Assembly: GCF_900156125.1 (NCBI RefSeq)
Contig: NZ_FTLX01000002.1
Coordinates: 530,111-594,110, forward strand
Direction: 5' to 3'
From: Domibacillus enclensis
GTDB lineage: Bacteria > Bacillota > Bacilli > Bacillales > Domibacillaceae
Length of the DNA: 64,000 nucleotides
A program made the position numbers and the translations under genes. The notes beneath the pieces were generated by a model. That model made no database searches and was not told the DNA's origin. It saw nothing but the letters and a program-made list of their open reading frames with translations. Shown here in pieces: positions 10,037 to 23,826 of the stretch. Position 1 is the first letter of the stretch, and every line of letters begins with the position of its first letter.

Positions 10037-11365
10037 ATGAATATGCAGATGAAGCCGGGGCTCTGGCAGCAGCAGTCGATGAAGCTTGCTATGACACAAG
10101 AGCTGACTCAGGCAATTGCACTGCTCCAGTACTCTGCGCAGGAACTGGCGGAGTTTTTAGAAGTCAAGGCTGTGGAGAACCCATTTATCCAGCTGAAAGA
10201 ACCAGATTTGAAAGCGCTTTATAAAAAAGAGCGTATTCAATCATCCCAAAAACCGGCCCAAAAAAGCGGGATTGAGCATATTGCAGATGACTCCTATACA
10301 ATCGCCGATTACGTGAAGACACAATTTCAACTGATCGACCTGCCTGATACAGATAAACGCATCCTTGTCTTTCTTTTGGATAACATGGATGAGAACGGAT
10401 ATATAGCCATTAGCCAGAAAGAAGCAGCCCGTCTGCTGAATGAAAAGGAGCAGGCTGTCCGGTCTGTCATGGAGCAGATTAAGCAGATGGAGCCGGCCGG
10501 AATTGGCGCGCAGAATTTGCAGGAATGTCTTCTTTTGCAGGCGGAGCGGTGTCTCGATGCACCATTCCTGGCAGAATTGATCCTGCGCAACCACTTTACA
10601 GCGTTTGCGAACAAAACATGGAAGCCGCTCGCCAAAGCGCTGAGTGTGGAATTAAAAGAGATTCAGCAGGCAGCGGACTTTATTAAAACGTTAAACCCGA
10701 AGCCAGGAGCACTTTTTCATCAAAGTTCGTCTTCTTACGTACGTCCGGATCTTTCTGTCACGCTGTCAGGTGACGTTATTGACGTGCATTTGCTTGATGA
10801 CGATTTGCCAAAGGTCGTTTTCGAAAAAGAATATTTTAATGAAATGGCTTCATATGCAGACAAAGAAGTGAAGCAGTTCGTGAGGGAAAAGGAAAAGGAT
10901 TATCAGTGGCTGATGAGAAGTCTGGAACAGCGTCAGCAGACGATTCAGCGTGTTGGATTAAAAATTGTGGAAAAGCAGCGCCGCTTTTTTTTCGAAGGTC
11001 CCGGATCGCTTCAGTCTTTAACGATGAAAGAAGTAGCGGACGAATTATCTATACATGAATCGACTGTCAGCCGCACGGTCCGTGGCAAATACATGCAGAC
11101 GCCGTATGGCACATATGAATTAAAAGCTTTTTTTCCATCCGGGATGACTGCATCGCAGGAAAACGGGGAGGGAGCTTCCTCCAGTCAAATAAAGGTCCGC
11201 ATTCAAGAACTAGTATCAGGGGAGGATAAGAGAAAGCCTTTATCGGATCAAGTGATTTGTTCCGCACTGCTTGAAGAAGGGCTTGTGGTTTCAAGGCGCA
11301 CTGTGGCAAAATACCGGGAGCAATTAAACATCCCCTCTTCCTCAAAGCGGAAGCGATACGAATAA
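10037..11365 (+). CDS. sigL: RNA polymerase sigma-54 factor (SigL/RpoN)
   Basis: Sigma-54 (442 residues), which directs RNA polymerase to -24/-12 promoters and needs an AAA+ enhancer-binding activator. Region I is the Gln-rich N terminus (MKPGLWQQQSMKLAMTQELT). The core-binding region follows, and the DNA-binding part ends with the RpoN box VSRRTVAKYREQLNIPSSSK. The helix-turn-helix VADELSIHESTVSRTVRGKY is visible. A TATAAT at 10011 may be its -10 box, with no clear -35 box. No sigma-54 activator gene is in the window, so its targets lie elsewhere. Confidence 0.95.
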   Translation: MNMQMKPGLWQQQSMKLAMTQELTQAIALLQYSAQELAEFLEVKAVENPFIQLKEPDLKALYKKERIQSSQKPAQKSGIEHIADDSYTIADYVKTQFQLIDLPDTDKRILVFLLDNMDENGYIAISQKEAARLLNEKEQAVRSVMEQIKQMEPAGIGAQNLQECLLLQAERCLDAPFLAELILRNHFTAFANKTWKPLAKALSVELKEIQQAADFIKTLNPKPGALFHQSSSSYVRPDLSVTLSGDVIDVHLLDDDLPKVVFEKEYFNEMASYADKEVKQFVREKEKDYQWLMRSLEQRQQTIQRVGLKIVEKQRRFFFEGPGSLQSLTMKEVADELSIHESTVSRTVRGKYMQTPYGTYELKAFFPSGMTASQENGEGASSSQIKVRIQELVSGEDKRKPLSDQVICSALLEEGLVVSRRTVAKYREQLNIPSSSKRKRYE

Positions 11366-11375
11366 AGGAGCGACT

Positions 11376-11621
11376 ATGAACATCGATTTTTACACACGGC
11401 CGGGCTGTCACCTGTGCGAGGAAGCGAAACTCATCGTTCAGCTGATTGCGGATGACCTGGGCCTTTCCATACAAGAAAAGAACATTGAAGAAAAAGACGA
11501 ATGGACGGAAGCCTACGGATTAATGATTCCTGTTTTGCAGGCAGAAGAAGAAATCATTGCTTACGGTCACGTCGATTACGCCGATGCCTTCATGAAACTG
11601 AAACGAAAAATTAACAAATAA
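11376..11621 (+). CDS. Small glutaredoxin/thioredoxin-fold protein
   Basis: 81-residue protein starting NIDFYTRPGCHLCEEAKLIV. The CxxC motif (CHLC) near the N terminus is the dithiol site of a glutaredoxin/thioredoxin-like fold. The cis-Pro region appears as LMIPVLQAEEE. This matches the DUF836 (GlrX-like) small thioredoxin-fold family often found upstream of cggR-gapA in Bacillaceae. It lies 10 bases after sigL and is probably co-transcribed with it. Substrate unknown. Confidence 0.8.
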   Translation: MNIDFYTRPGCHLCEEAKLIVQLIADDLGLSIQEKNIEEKDEWTEAYGLMIPVLQAEEEIIAYGHVDYADAFMKLKRKINK

Positions 11622-11647
11622 TTTAAACAAATAACGGTCTGTTTTCG

Positions 11648-11676
11648 TTGATTTTTAAATACTGCCCTGCTACAAT
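11648..11676 (+). promoter_or_regulatory. Promoter of the cggR-gapA operon
   Basis: TTGATT (11648-11653), 17-base spacer, TACAAT (11671-11676). Confidence 0.8.
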
Positions 11677-11710
11677 GAAGTTGTGAGCAGGGAAATTTTT
11701 TTTGGCCGAG

Positions 11711-11750
11711 TGGGACACTTAGTGTTTTGCTTGGGACGAAATGAAACCCA
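11711..11750 (+). promoter_or_regulatory. CggR operator
   Basis: Two TGGGAC direct repeats 21 bases apart (GGGAC at 11712-11716 and 11733-11737), each followed by an A/T-rich half. They lie 35 to 60 bases downstream of the promoter. This resembles the CggR operator of B. subtilis, where bound CggR acts as a roadblock released by fructose-1,6-bisphosphate. Confidence 0.75.
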
Positions 11751-11774
11751 AAAGACCGAAGAGGAGCTCGGAAT

Positions 11775-12803
11775 ATGAAACCAATTTTGAATATTCAACA
11801 GCAGCTCGTACCGGACCTGCTTGACATTATGCAAAAACGCTATCGTCTTTTGCAGGCGGTCCGGATTGCCGGGACAGCGGGACGGCGAACGCTTGCCCAG
11901 TCACTCGGTATGACCGAACGCGTCGTCAGAAGCGAAGCGGAGTTTTTGAAAGAACGCGGATTACTCGATTTCAGTGCATCTGGCATGAAATTAACAGAAT
12001 CGGGTATGGATGTTGTGAGGGAGCTTGAAGAACTGATGCTGGAGCTTAAAGGCATTGATTCTATGGCAGAAGAATTAAAATCCCGCTATCATCTATCAGA
12101 AGCTGTTATTGTGCCGGGCAATTGCGACGAATCGGAATTCGTGAAGAAATCCATCGGTGAAGCATGTGTCAGCCGTATAAAGAGCCGTCTCAGCGGAAAG
12201 ACTATCATCGCTGTAACGGGAGGCTCAACGATGGCTGAAGCGGCCCGTACGATGAAACCGGATTTCGCAGAAGGAAAGAACGTATTATTTGTGCCGGCAC
12301 GAGGCGGAATTGGCGATGATGTCCGCAATGAAGCAAATACCGTCGCCGCATTAATGGCACAAAGTACAAACGGTTCACACCGTGTTCTGTACGCCCCGGA
12401 GCGGATTAGCCCGGATGTGCGTGAGTCCTTGCTGCAGGAGCCGGCCATCAAGGAAGCCGTTAGCATGATTCAGTCAGCCGACATCGTTCTTCATGGGATC
12501 GGCAATGCGATCTCAATGGCAAAACGCCGGAAGTCGCCGGAAGCTGAACTGTCAATGCTCGAAAGTCAGGAAGCGGTAGCAGAAGCATTTGGCTACTACT
12601 TCAACAAGGAAGGCGAAGTGATTCAAAAATTATCAACAATCGGCTTGAAACTCGAAGATTTACAGCATGCAAAAGTCGTGATTGCGGCAGCAGGCGGTGC
12701 ATCAAAAGGAAAAGCGATTCGTTCATATTTAAACGGATCACCGAAGCTTGATATTCTTGTGACGGATGAAGCAGCGGCACGGGAATTGCTTGACCAGGAA
12801 TAA
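11775..12803 (+). CDS. cggR: CggR, central glycolytic genes repressor
   Basis: SorC/DeoR-family repressor (342 residues). The N-terminal winged helix contains AGTAGRRTLAQSLGMTERVV. The large C-terminal sugar-phosphate-binding domain contains VTGGSTMAEAA and FVPARGGIGDD. In B. subtilis CggR represses gapA and the downstream triose genes in the absence of sugar. Here it precedes gapA by 71 bases and has its own promoter and operator upstream, so autoregulation with gapA is expected. Start ATG 11775 follows GAGGAGCTCGG. Confidence 0.94.
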   Translation: MKPILNIQQQLVPDLLDIMQKRYRLLQAVRIAGTAGRRTLAQSLGMTERVVRSEAEFLKERGLLDFSASGMKLTESGMDVVRELEELMLELKGIDSMAEELKSRYHLSEAVIVPGNCDESEFVKKSIGEACVSRIKSRLSGKTIIAVTGGSTMAEAARTMKPDFAEGKNVLFVPARGGIGDDVRNEANTVAALMAQSTNGSHRVLYAPERISPDVRESLLQEPAIKEAVSMIQSADIVLHGIGNAISMAKRRKSPEAELSMLESQEAVAEAFGYYFNKEGEVIQKLSTIGLKLEDLQHAKVVIAAAGGASKGKAIRSYLNGSPKLDILVTDEAAARELLDQE

Positions 12804-12850
12804 CTTAATGCGAACACCCGGCAGTTCAAAATGGACTGGCGGTTTGATAA

Positions 12851-13882
<1,032 letters not shown>

Positions 13883-13912
13883 TTTAAAACACGCTGTTTT
13901 TCAGGCTTCGGC

Positions 13913-13941
13913 TTGGAAATCAACAGTTCACCATCTATAAT
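13913..13941 (+). promoter_or_regulatory. Promoter of the pgk-tpiA-gpmI-eno operon
   Basis: TTGGAA (13913-13918), 17-base spacer, TATAAT (13936-13941). Transcription would start near 13948, just before the hairpin at 13956. Confidence 0.75.
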
Positions 13942-13955
13942 GAAAAGGTGAAACG

Positions 13956-13989
13956 GGGAGCGGGATTCAATCCCCGCTCCCTTTTTTTT
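13956..13989 (+). terminator. Terminator hairpin between gapA and pgk
   Basis: Perfect 9-bp stem GGGAGCGGG (13956-13964) / CCCGCTCCC (13973-13981) followed by eight T. It ends cggR-gapA transcripts; it also lies inside the predicted pgk leader. Confidence 0.85.
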
Positions 13990-14021
13990 GTCTGTCAACC
14001 AATGATATGGAGGTCTTCTCA

Positions 14022-15203
14022 ATGAACAAAAAATCGATTAAAGATCTGGATCTGAAGGGCAAACGCGTTTTTTGCCGTGTTGATTTCAATGTGCCGATGA
14101 AGGATGGAGAAGTGACAGATGATACACGCATTCGTGCGGCACTTCCGACGATTCAATATTTATCTGAGCAAGGTGCAAAAGTCATTTTAGCGAGCCATCT
14201 TGGCCGTCCAAAAGGTGAAGTCAATGAAGAAATGCGCCTGACAGCTGCCGGCAAGCGTTTGGAAGAATTGCTTGGCCAGCCTGTCGTGAAAGTGGACGAA
14301 GCATACGGAGAAAGCGTTCAGGCAGCGATTGCTGAGTTGAATGAAGGCGGCGTTTTACTTCTTGAGAATGTTCGTTTCTACCCTGGCGAAGAGAAAAACG
14401 ACGAAGCGCTTGCGAAAGAATTCGCAGCACTTGCTGATGTGTATGTAAATGATGCATTTGGTGCGGCTCACCGTGCGCACGCTTCAACAGAAGGCATTGC
14501 GAAATTCCTTCCGTCTGCATCGGGTCTTTTAGTTCAAAAAGAATTGGACGTACTCGGCAAAGCGTTGTCGGATCCGGAACGCCCATTCACAGCGATTATC
14601 GGCGGGGCAAAGGTAAAAGACAAAATCGGTGTCATTGATCACCTTCTAGATAAAGTCGACAACTTGATTATCGGCGGCGGTCTTGCTTACACATTTGTGA
14701 AGGCGCTTGGCCATGAAGTCGGCAAGTCTCTTCTTGAAGAAGACAAAATCGATCTTGCAAAGCAGTTTATGAAAAAAGCAGAGGACAAAGGTGTTAAATT
14801 CTTAATGCCGGTAGATGTAACGGTAGCGGATGATTTTGGTGAGCACGCAAACACAAAAATCGTACCAATCGATGAAATCCCGGCTGACTGGGAAGCACTT
14901 GACATCGGTCCAAAAACGATCGAACTGTATGCTGAAACGATTAAGAACTCGAAGCTTGTCATCTGGAATGGACCGATGGGCGTATTTGAATTAGATAAAT
15001 TCGCTAAAGGAACAAAAGGCGTGGCAGAAGCGCTGGCACAGTCTAATGCCTATTCCGTGATCGGCGGCGGTGATTCGGCAGCAGCAGTTGAGAAATTCAA
15101 TCTTGCTGATCAAATGAGCCACATTTCAACAGGCGGCGGTGCATCATTAGAGTTTATGGAAGGCAAAGAACTTCCGGGCGTAACAGCACTAGACGACAAG
15201 TAA
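14022..15203 (+). CDS. pgk: Phosphoglycerate kinase
   Basis: Transfers phosphate from 1,3-bisphosphoglycerate to ADP (393 residues). N-terminal substrate motif [25 protein letters not shown], and the C-terminal nucleotide-binding [14 protein letters not shown] are present. I start at ATG 14022 ([15 protein letters not shown]) with GGAGG at 14009-14013; the in-frame ATG 14007 overlaps that site. First gene of a four-gene glycolytic unit with 27 bases to tpiA. Confidence 0.97.
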   Translation: MNKKSIKDLDLKGKRVFCRVDFNVPMKDGEVTDDTRIRAALPTIQYLSEQGAKVILASHLGRPKGEVNEEMRLTAAGKRLEELLGQPVVKVDEAYGESVQAAIAELNEGGVLLLENVRFYPGEEKNDEALAKEFAALADVYVNDAFGAAHRAHASTEGIAKFLPSASGLLVQKELDVLGKALSDPERPFTAIIGGAKVKDKIGVIDHLLDKVDNLIIGGGLAYTFVKALGHEVGKSLLEEDKIDLAKQFMKKAEDKGVKFLMPVDVTVADDFGEHANTKIVPIDEIPADWEALDIGPKTIELYAETIKNSKLVIWNGPMGVFELDKFAKGTKGVAEALAQSNAYSVIGGGDSAAAVEKFNLADQMSHISTGGGASLEFMEGKELPGVTALDDK

Positions 15204-15209
15204 TGTTAA

Positions 15210-17520
<2,311 letters not shown>

Positions 17521-17532
17521 GGGAGAGACTAA

Positions 17533-18831
<1,299 letters not shown>

Positions 18832-18920
18832 TTGCTTCTAACATAAAGAAAAGCAGCGGCAGCATGCAGACAGGTGATCTTAAGGGGGTTGCCTGCTGCA
18901 TCTTGCCTTGCGGAAGCTAG

Positions 18921-18950
18921 AAAAAAGCCCGGTCGCCGCCGGGCTTTTTT
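18921..18950 (+). terminator. Terminator after eno
   Basis: Perfect 12-bp stem AAAAAAGCCCGG (18921-18932) / CCGGGCTTTTTT (18939-18950), loop TCGCCG. Confidence 0.9.
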
Positions 18951-18977
18951 GCGTATGTGTTCCTCATATGGTACAAT
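18949..18977 (+). promoter_or_regulatory. Promoter of secG
   Basis: TTGCGT (18949-18954) beginning in the preceding terminator's T run, 17-base spacer, TACAAT (18972-18977). Confidence 0.65.
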
Positions 18978-19017
18978 GTTCTTAACTATGAGTTCGTCTT
19001 TAATGGAGGGTAACATT

Positions 19018-19254
19018 ATGTTGCATACAGTGCTTATTGTACTGCTCGTGATTGTAGCGATTTCGCTCATCGCGGTTGTTTTGCTGCAATCAGGAAAAAG
19101 CGCAGGGCTTTCCGGTGCGATTTCCGGTGGTGCAGAGCAGTTATTCGGAAAACAGAAAGCGCGGGGTCTTGATCTTGTGCTGCATCGCTTAACCGTCGTG
19201 TTGTCTGTCTTGTTTTTCGTTTTAACCATTGCGCTTGCTTACTTTGGTTTGTAA
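19018..19254 (+). CDS. secG: SecG preprotein translocase subunit
   Basis: 78-residue membrane protein of the SecYEG channel. Two transmembrane helices (about residues 3-23 and 54-76) flank the conserved cytoplasmic loop [20 protein letters not shown] followed by [11 protein letters not shown]. Start ATG 19018 with GGAGGG at about 19006. The place before est-rnr-smpB-ssrA is conserved in Bacillus. Confidence 0.94.
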   Translation: MLHTVLIVLLVIVAISLIAVVLLQSGKSAGLSGAISGGAEQLFGKQKARGLDLVLHRLTVVLSVLFFVLTIALAYFGL

Positions 19255-19255
19255 T

Positions 19256-19287
19256 TAAAAAGGCGATTCGGCTGAATCGCCTTTTTT
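19256..19287 (+). terminator. Terminator after secG
   Basis: AGGCGATTC (19261-19269) pairs with GAATCGCCT (19274-19282), loop GGCT, with flanking A and T runs. Confidence 0.85.
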
Positions 19288-19318
19288 GTATGGAGATATA
19301 ACGAAAGGAACGATAAAA

Positions 19319-20065
19319 ATGAAATTAACATTGCCAGAACCGTTTACTTTTGAAGCAGGAAAACGTGCTGTCTTGCTGCTGCACGGATTTACGGGAAATT
19401 CATCGGACGTGCGCATGATTGGCCGTTTCCTTGAGAAAAATGGCTACACGTCACACGCACCTCATTACAAAGGACATGCTGTGCCGCCGGAGGAGCTTGT
19501 GAAAACAGGGCCTGAAGACTGGTGGGAGGACGCCTTGAATGGCTACCAGCATCTTGTTGATCTCGGGTATGAAGAAATCGCCGTTTGCGGCCTGTCGCTC
19601 GGTGGTGTTTTTAGCTTGAAACTCGGTTATACTAAGCCTGTAAAGGGTATTGTTCCAATGTGTGCACCAATGACGATGAAAGACGAACAAACGATGTACA
19701 ATGGAGTGGTGGAATACGCGCGGGGATTTAAAAAGTTTGAAGGAAAATCCGCTGACATTATTGAAGAAGAAATAAAGGCATTTAAGCAAACACCGATGAA
19801 TACATTAAACGCGCTTCGTGACCTTGTTCAAGATGTTAGAAACCATATTGATCACATATACGCTCCTGTTCTCGTTGTGCAGGCACGGCAGGATCAGATG
19901 ATCGATACAAACAGCGCCAACATTATTTATGAAGGCGTCGAAACTGATGAGAAGCAGCTGAAGTGGTATGAACAATCCGGCCACGTCATTACACTTGATA
20001 AGGAAAAAGAGCAGCTTCATAAGGACATACTCGAATTTCTTGAACAGCTTGACTGGACAGTGTAA
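19319..20065 (+). CDS. est: Carboxylesterase, Est/YvaK-like
   Basis: Cytoplasmic alpha/beta hydrolase (248 residues) of the Est30/YvaK carboxylesterase family acting on short-chain esters. Oxyanion segment [15 protein letters not shown], nucleophile elbow [15 protein letters not shown] (Ser in GLSLG), acid Asp in [10 protein letters not shown], and His in QSGHVITLD are present. ATG 19319 follows AAAGGAACGATAAAA. Closely upstream of rnr (27 bases). Confidence 0.9.
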   Translation: MKLTLPEPFTFEAGKRAVLLLHGFTGNSSDVRMIGRFLEKNGYTSHAPHYKGHAVPPEELVKTGPEDWWEDALNGYQHLVDLGYEEIAVCGLSLGGVFSLKLGYTKPVKGIVPMCAPMTMKDEQTMYNGVVEYARGFKKFEGKSADIIEEEIKAFKQTPMNTLNALRDLVQDVRNHIDHIYAPVLVVQARQDQMIDTNSANIIYEGVETDEKQLKWYEQSGHVITLDKEKEQLHKDILEFLEQLDWTV

Positions 20066-20092
20066 ACGGAGCCACAGAGGAGGCGGATTCGC

Positions 20093-22456
20093 ATGGATCA
20101 GCACATAGAAAAAATTGTTGACCGGTTATTGACATACATGAAGGAAGAATCATACAAGCCGATGACCGTTCAGGAGCTCGAAGAAGTTTTAGGCATTGAA
20201 GGATCGGAAGGGTTTCGAGACTTTGTAAAATCGCTCGTTTATATGGAGGAGCGGGGTCTCGTGGTCCGCACCCGTGCGAATCGCTACGGACTGCCGGAAA
20301 AAATGAATCTCGTGCGCGGGAAAATTTCCGGACACGCAAAAGGATTTGCGTTTCTGCTTCCGGAAGAAAAGGGAATGGATGATGTTTTTATTCCGCCGCA
20401 TGAAACAAACGGGGCGCTTAATGGCGATACGGCTCTTGCTCGGGTAACAAAAGAAGATCCGAGCGGGACACGGCGTGAAGGAACGGTCGTCCGCATTTTA
20501 GAGCGTGGCCAGACGGATATTGTCGGCACGTTCGTTGACAAAAAAAGCTTCGGATTTGTGGAAACAGATGATAAAAAGTTCACCGCCGACATCTTTATTC
20601 CGCAAGAAAAAACGGCTGGTGCGATTGATGGGCACAAGGTCGTTGTTCACATCACCCGCTGGCCGGAAGGAAGACAGGCGGCAGAAGGCGAAGTAAAAGA
20701 GATTATCGGCCATAAAAATGATCCCGGCGTGGACATTATGTCGATTATTTACAAGCACGGGCTGCCGCAGGAATTTCCCGATGCTGTATTGGAGCAGGCA
20801 AATGCCGTCCCTGATGAAATTGATCCGAAAGACATTCAGAACCGCCGCGATCTCCGTGATGAAGTGATTGTCACAATAGACGGCGCTGATGCTAAGGACC
20901 TTGATGACGCTGTAACCGTCACAAAGCTCGATAACGGCAACTACAAGCTCGGTGTTCATATTGCCGACGTCAGCCACTATGTGACGGAAAATTCACCGAT
21001 TGATCAGGAAGCATATGAGCGGGGCACAAGTGTGTATCTTGTTGACCGGGTAATTCCGATGATCCCTCACCGACTCTCAAACGGCATCTGTTCATTAAAT
21101 CCGAAAGTAGACCGCTTGACGATGTCGTGTGAAATGGAAATCAGCCCGAACGGTGAAATAGTCAGCCACGAAATTTTTGACAGTGTCATCCGTACAACGG
21201 AACGAATGACGTATTCAGATGTCAACCGCATACTGGCGGAACAGGATGAGGAATTGCGCACGAAATACGAGCCGCTCGTTCCCTTATTTGAACGAATGGA
21301 AGAGCTGGCAGCCATCCTGCGCCAAAAAAGGACGGAGCGCGGTGCTGTGGACTTTGACTTCAAAGAAGCGAAGGTACTTGTCGATGAAGACGGACACCCG
21401 ACAGACGTCGTGATTCGGGAACGCTCGGTCGGGGAAAAGCTGATCGAGGAATTTATGCTGGCAGCCAATGAAACGGTGGCGGAGCATTTTCACTGGATGG
21501 ATGTCCCGTTCATTTACCGGATTCACGAAGACCCGAAGGAAGACAAGCTCCAGCGTTTTTTTGAATTTCTGACCAACTTTGGCTTGAACGTGAAAGGCAC
21601 AGCCAACTCTGTTCATCCACGGGCGCTTCAGGAAATCATTGAACGCGTAAAAGGGACACCGGAGGAGGGTGTTATTTCAACAGTTATGCTCCGGTCGATG
21701 CAGCAGGCGAAATACAACGCTGACAACCTTGGTCACTTTGGTCTTGCGGCTGAGTTCTACACACACTTTACGTCGCCGATCCGCCGCTACCCGGATTTAA
21801 TTGTGCACCGCCTCATCCGCACGTATTTAATTAACGGTGATCTGTCACAGCCGACACAGGCTAAGTGGGATGCCCGCCTTCCGGAAATTGCCGATCATAC
21901 GTCGAGCATGGAACGACGCGCCGTTGATGCTGAACGGGATACAGATGAACTGAAAAAAGCCGAGTATATGCTTGACAAAATCGGTGAAGAGTACGATGGA
22001 GTCATCAGTTCGGTCACGAATTTCGGTATGTTTGTGGCGCTTGAAAATACGATCGAAGGCCTTGTGCACGTTTCGTATTTAACCGATGATTATTACCGGT
22101 ACGATGAGCGGCATTTTGCGATGATCGGTGAGCGGACGGGAAGTGTTTACCGCATTGGCGATGAAATTACCGTTCGTGTCCGCGACGTCAACAAAGAAGA
22201 GCAGTCCGTTGACTTTGAAATTGTCGGCATGAAAAAGCAGCGCACACGAGCAAATCGCAATGACGTGAAGGCAGACAAAAAACCGCGCAGCCGAGGCAAA
22301 AAAGCGCAAATCATGAAAAAAGAAGAAAAACCCGTCAAAAAGCCTGCCCGTCCGGATTTAAAGGAGACAGGCGGCGAATGGTCCAACCAGCCGCCGAAGA
22401 AAAAGAAAAAGCGGAAGTTTTACGAAGGCATTCCAAAGAAAAAGAAACGCAAGTAA
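20093..22456 (+). CDS. rnr: Ribonuclease R
   Basis: 3'-5' exoribonuclease (787 residues) that degrades structured RNA and takes part in tmRNA-linked mRNA decay. Order: N-terminal winged helix (about 10-75), cold-shock OB domains (about 80-240), RNB catalytic domain (about 255-585, with [20 protein letters not shown] carrying the metal Asps), S1 domain (about 640-720, [15 protein letters not shown]), and a Lys/Arg-rich tail. Start ATG 20093 after GGAGGCGG. Followed within 18 bases by smpB. Confidence 0.96.
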   Translation: MDQHIEKIVDRLLTYMKEESYKPMTVQELEEVLGIEGSEGFRDFVKSLVYMEERGLVVRTRANRYGLPEKMNLVRGKISGHAKGFAFLLPEEKGMDDVFIPPHETNGALNGDTALARVTKEDPSGTRREGTVVRILERGQTDIVGTFVDKKSFGFVETDDKKFTADIFIPQEKTAGAIDGHKVVVHITRWPEGRQAAEGEVKEIIGHKNDPGVDIMSIIYKHGLPQEFPDAVLEQANAVPDEIDPKDIQNRRDLRDEVIVTIDGADAKDLDDAVTVTKLDNGNYKLGVHIADVSHYVTENSPIDQEAYERGTSVYLVDRVIPMIPHRLSNGICSLNPKVDRLTMSCEMEISPNGEIVSHEIFDSVIRTTERMTYSDVNRILAEQDEELRTKYEPLVPLFERMEELAAILRQKRTERGAVDFDFKEAKVLVDEDGHPTDVVIRERSVGEKLIEEFMLAANETVAEHFHWMDVPFIYRIHEDPKEDKLQRFFEFLTNFGLNVKGTANSVHPRALQEIIERVKGTPEEGVISTVMLRSMQQAKYNADNLGHFGLAAEFYTHFTSPIRRYPDLIVHRLIRTYLINGDLSQPTQAKWDARLPEIADHTSSMERRAVDAERDTDELKKAEYMLDKIGEEYDGVISSVTNFGMFVALENTIEGLVHVSYLTDDYYRYDERHFAMIGERTGSVYRIGDEITVRVRDVNKEEQSVDFEIVGMKKQRTRANRNDVKADKKPRSRGKKAQIMKKEEKPVKKPARPDLKETGGEWSNQPPKKKKKRKFYEGIPKKKKRK

Positions 22457-22474
22457 GAAAGTGAGGAGCCGCCC

Positions 22475-22942
22475 ATGCCAAAAGGAGAAGGAAAAGTGCT
22501 TGCGCAAAATAAAAAAGCGCGCCACGACTACTTTATCGAAGAAACGTATGAAGCGGGCCTTGTGCTGCTAGGCACGGAAATTAAAGCAATCCGTGCGGGA
22601 CGAGTGAATTTAAAAGATTCATTCGCCCGCATCCGGAATGGTGAATTATTCGTCCATAACATGCACATCAGCCCGTATGAGCAAGGAAACATTCACAACC
22701 ACGAGCCGCTGCGGACAAGAAAATTGCTGCTGCACCGGAAGCAAATTAATTCACTGATCGGCGACACAAAAGAAACAGGCTATTCGATCGTGCCGCTGAA
22801 GCTCTATTTAAAGGATGGCTACGCCAAGCTGTTAATCGGTCTCGCTCGTGGGAAAAAGAAATATGACAAGCGTGAAGACTTGAAGCAGAAGGAAGCAAAG
22901 CGGGACATTGAACGCGCATTCCGCGACAGGCAAAAGGGTTGA
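22475..22942 (+). CDS. smpB: SmpB, tmRNA-binding protein
   Basis: 155-residue OB-fold protein that loads tmRNA onto stalled ribosomes. Signature elements: [49 protein letters not shown] and the basic C-terminal tail [20 protein letters not shown]. Start ATG 22475 after GTGAGGAG. It lies immediately before ssrA, whose promoter overlaps its stop codon. Confidence 0.96.
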   Translation: MPKGEGKVLAQNKKARHDYFIEETYEAGLVLLGTEIKAIRAGRVNLKDSFARIRNGELFVHNMHISPYEQGNIHNHEPLRTRKLLLHRKQINSLIGDTKETGYSIVPLKLYLKDGYAKLLIGLARGKKKYDKREDLKQKEAKRDIERAFRDRQKG

Positions 22943-22967
22943 GTCTTTCTGCAAATTGCGTTATAAT
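22939..22967 (+). promoter_or_regulatory. Promoter of ssrA
   Basis: TTGAGT (22939-22944) overlapping the smpB stop, 17-base spacer, TATAAT (22962-22967). The transcript would start near 22974, about 47 bases before the mature tmRNA 5' end. Confidence 0.8.
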
Positions 22968-23020
22968 AAATCTTGTCTAAAAACTGAGCACCACGCTCCG
23001 GACGGACACCCTTTTAACAA

Positions 23021-23384
23021 GGGGACGTTACGGATTCGACAGGGGTAGTTCGAGCTTAGGCTGCGGGCCAGAGGGTCGGCTCTGTCAAAACGCACTTGCC
23101 TATAATAACTGGCAAACAACAACCACAACTACAAGCTGCCTAATTAAATTTAGGTTAGCCTGTGCTCCCTCCGCTGTTGTCCGTGCAGTCGGGTACGGGG
23201 CTCACTCTTAACGGACTACGCTTGATTCCTCCGCCTGGGGATGAGAGAAGAGACCAATCAGGCTGGCCGGTTGAAACGCCTGCTGTACGGCAGTTCATCC
23301 GGCGAGACTTAAGTAGTGCAGCTACGCCCGTAGACGCTTAAGTGCCGTTGCCTTTGGACGCGGGTTCGACTCCCGCCGTCTCCA
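23021..23384 (+). ncRNA. ssrA: tmRNA (ssrA)
   Basis: Transfer-messenger RNA of about 364 nt. The 5' end GGGGACGTTACGGATTCGAC pairs with the 3' end CGTCTCC; the T arm GGGTTCGACTCCC is at 23362-23374; CCA is not encoded. The tag frame begins after TAACT at GGC 23111 and reads GKQQPQLQAA, stop TAA 23141-23143 (with the tRNA-borne Ala in front). The closing residues are QAA, not the usual LAA or AAA. Pseudoknot-rich sequence follows. It works with SmpB, encoded just upstream, to rescue stalled ribosomes and mark nascent peptides for Clp proteases. Confidence 0.95.
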
Positions 23385-23394
23385 TATTTTAACG

Positions 23395-23429
23395 AAAAGC
23401 CCTGCCTGTATAGGTGGGGCTTTTTTTGT
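23395..23429 (+). terminator. Terminator after ssrA
   Basis: AGCCCTGCCT / AGGTGGGGCT stem with two G-U pairs, GTAT loop, then seven T. Confidence 0.8.
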
Positions 23430-23484
23430 GGTGTCAGTCCCCCGCTCCGCTAAAGTGTCGCACGGTGAAGGGATAAAGTATGGT

Positions 23485-23519
23485 AAAACAGCGCTTCTAC
23501 ATGACGAAGTGCTGTTTTT
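23485..23519. terminator. Second terminator-like hairpin in the ssrA downstream region
   Basis: AAAACAGCGCTTC (23485-23497) pairs with GAAGTGCTGTTTT (23506-23518) with one G-U; A and T runs on both sides make it look bidirectional. Apart from this and the promoter at 23596 I see no gene in 23430-23652. Confidence 0.6.
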
Positions 23520-23595
23520 CTTTAATGCTTTAGTATGGGCTGGGGATGGACACCGTTTCTCACTTTGGAGAAAGAAGGATAAAGTGACTCATGCA

Positions 23596-23604
23596 TGATA
23601 TAAT
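23596..23604 (+). promoter_or_regulatory. Extended -10 promoter of the antitoxin-Fic pair
   Basis: TGA-TATAAT at 23596-23604, about 50 bases before the TTG start at 23653, in a locally AT-rich region. No clear -35 box. Confidence 0.55.
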
Positions 23605-23652
23605 ATAAGGAAGAGAAAATTGAATTCGATCATTAATATGGGAGGGTTCTAC

Positions 23653-23826
23653 TTGGATAAGATCAGCCTTAATTCTGATATGTATAAGCGTGTTGAAAAA
23701 AATTTAAAATTAGAAAACTTCACCATAAATGAAAAGGTGGAATTACGTGCTATTGACGCGGTAAATAGCGGAAAAAACATAACACCAGCTATGATTAAAG
23801 AAGTGATCAAGCTTGGGCAAAAATAA
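23653..23826 (+). CDS. Small antitoxin-like protein upstream of Fic remnant
   Basis: 57-residue protein starting MDKISLNSDMYKRVEKNLKL and ending ITPAMIKEVIKLGQK. It starts at TTG 23653, six bases after GGAGGG (23641-23646). It has no predicted signal or membrane segment and is highly charged and helical. Its position overlapping the start of a Fic gene suggests the VbhA-type antitoxin of a Fic toxin-antitoxin pair. I do not see a clear S/T-xxx-E-G/N inhibitory motif, so the assignment is by context. The region is visibly more AT-rich than the neighbouring housekeeping genes. Confidence 0.55.
   Translation: MDKISLNSDMYKRVEKNLKLENFTINEKVELRAIDAVNSGKNITPAMIKEVIKLGQK

Noticed and set aside
18838..18916. 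Second terminator or small RNA just after eno
   Set aside because: Imperfect TGCAG/CTGCA pairing with a bulge and no T tract; too weak to annotate.
23021..23384. Duplicate attachment site made from the tmRNA 3' end
   Set aside because: I looked for a second copy of the GGGTTCGACTCCCGCC end downstream and saw none within the window.
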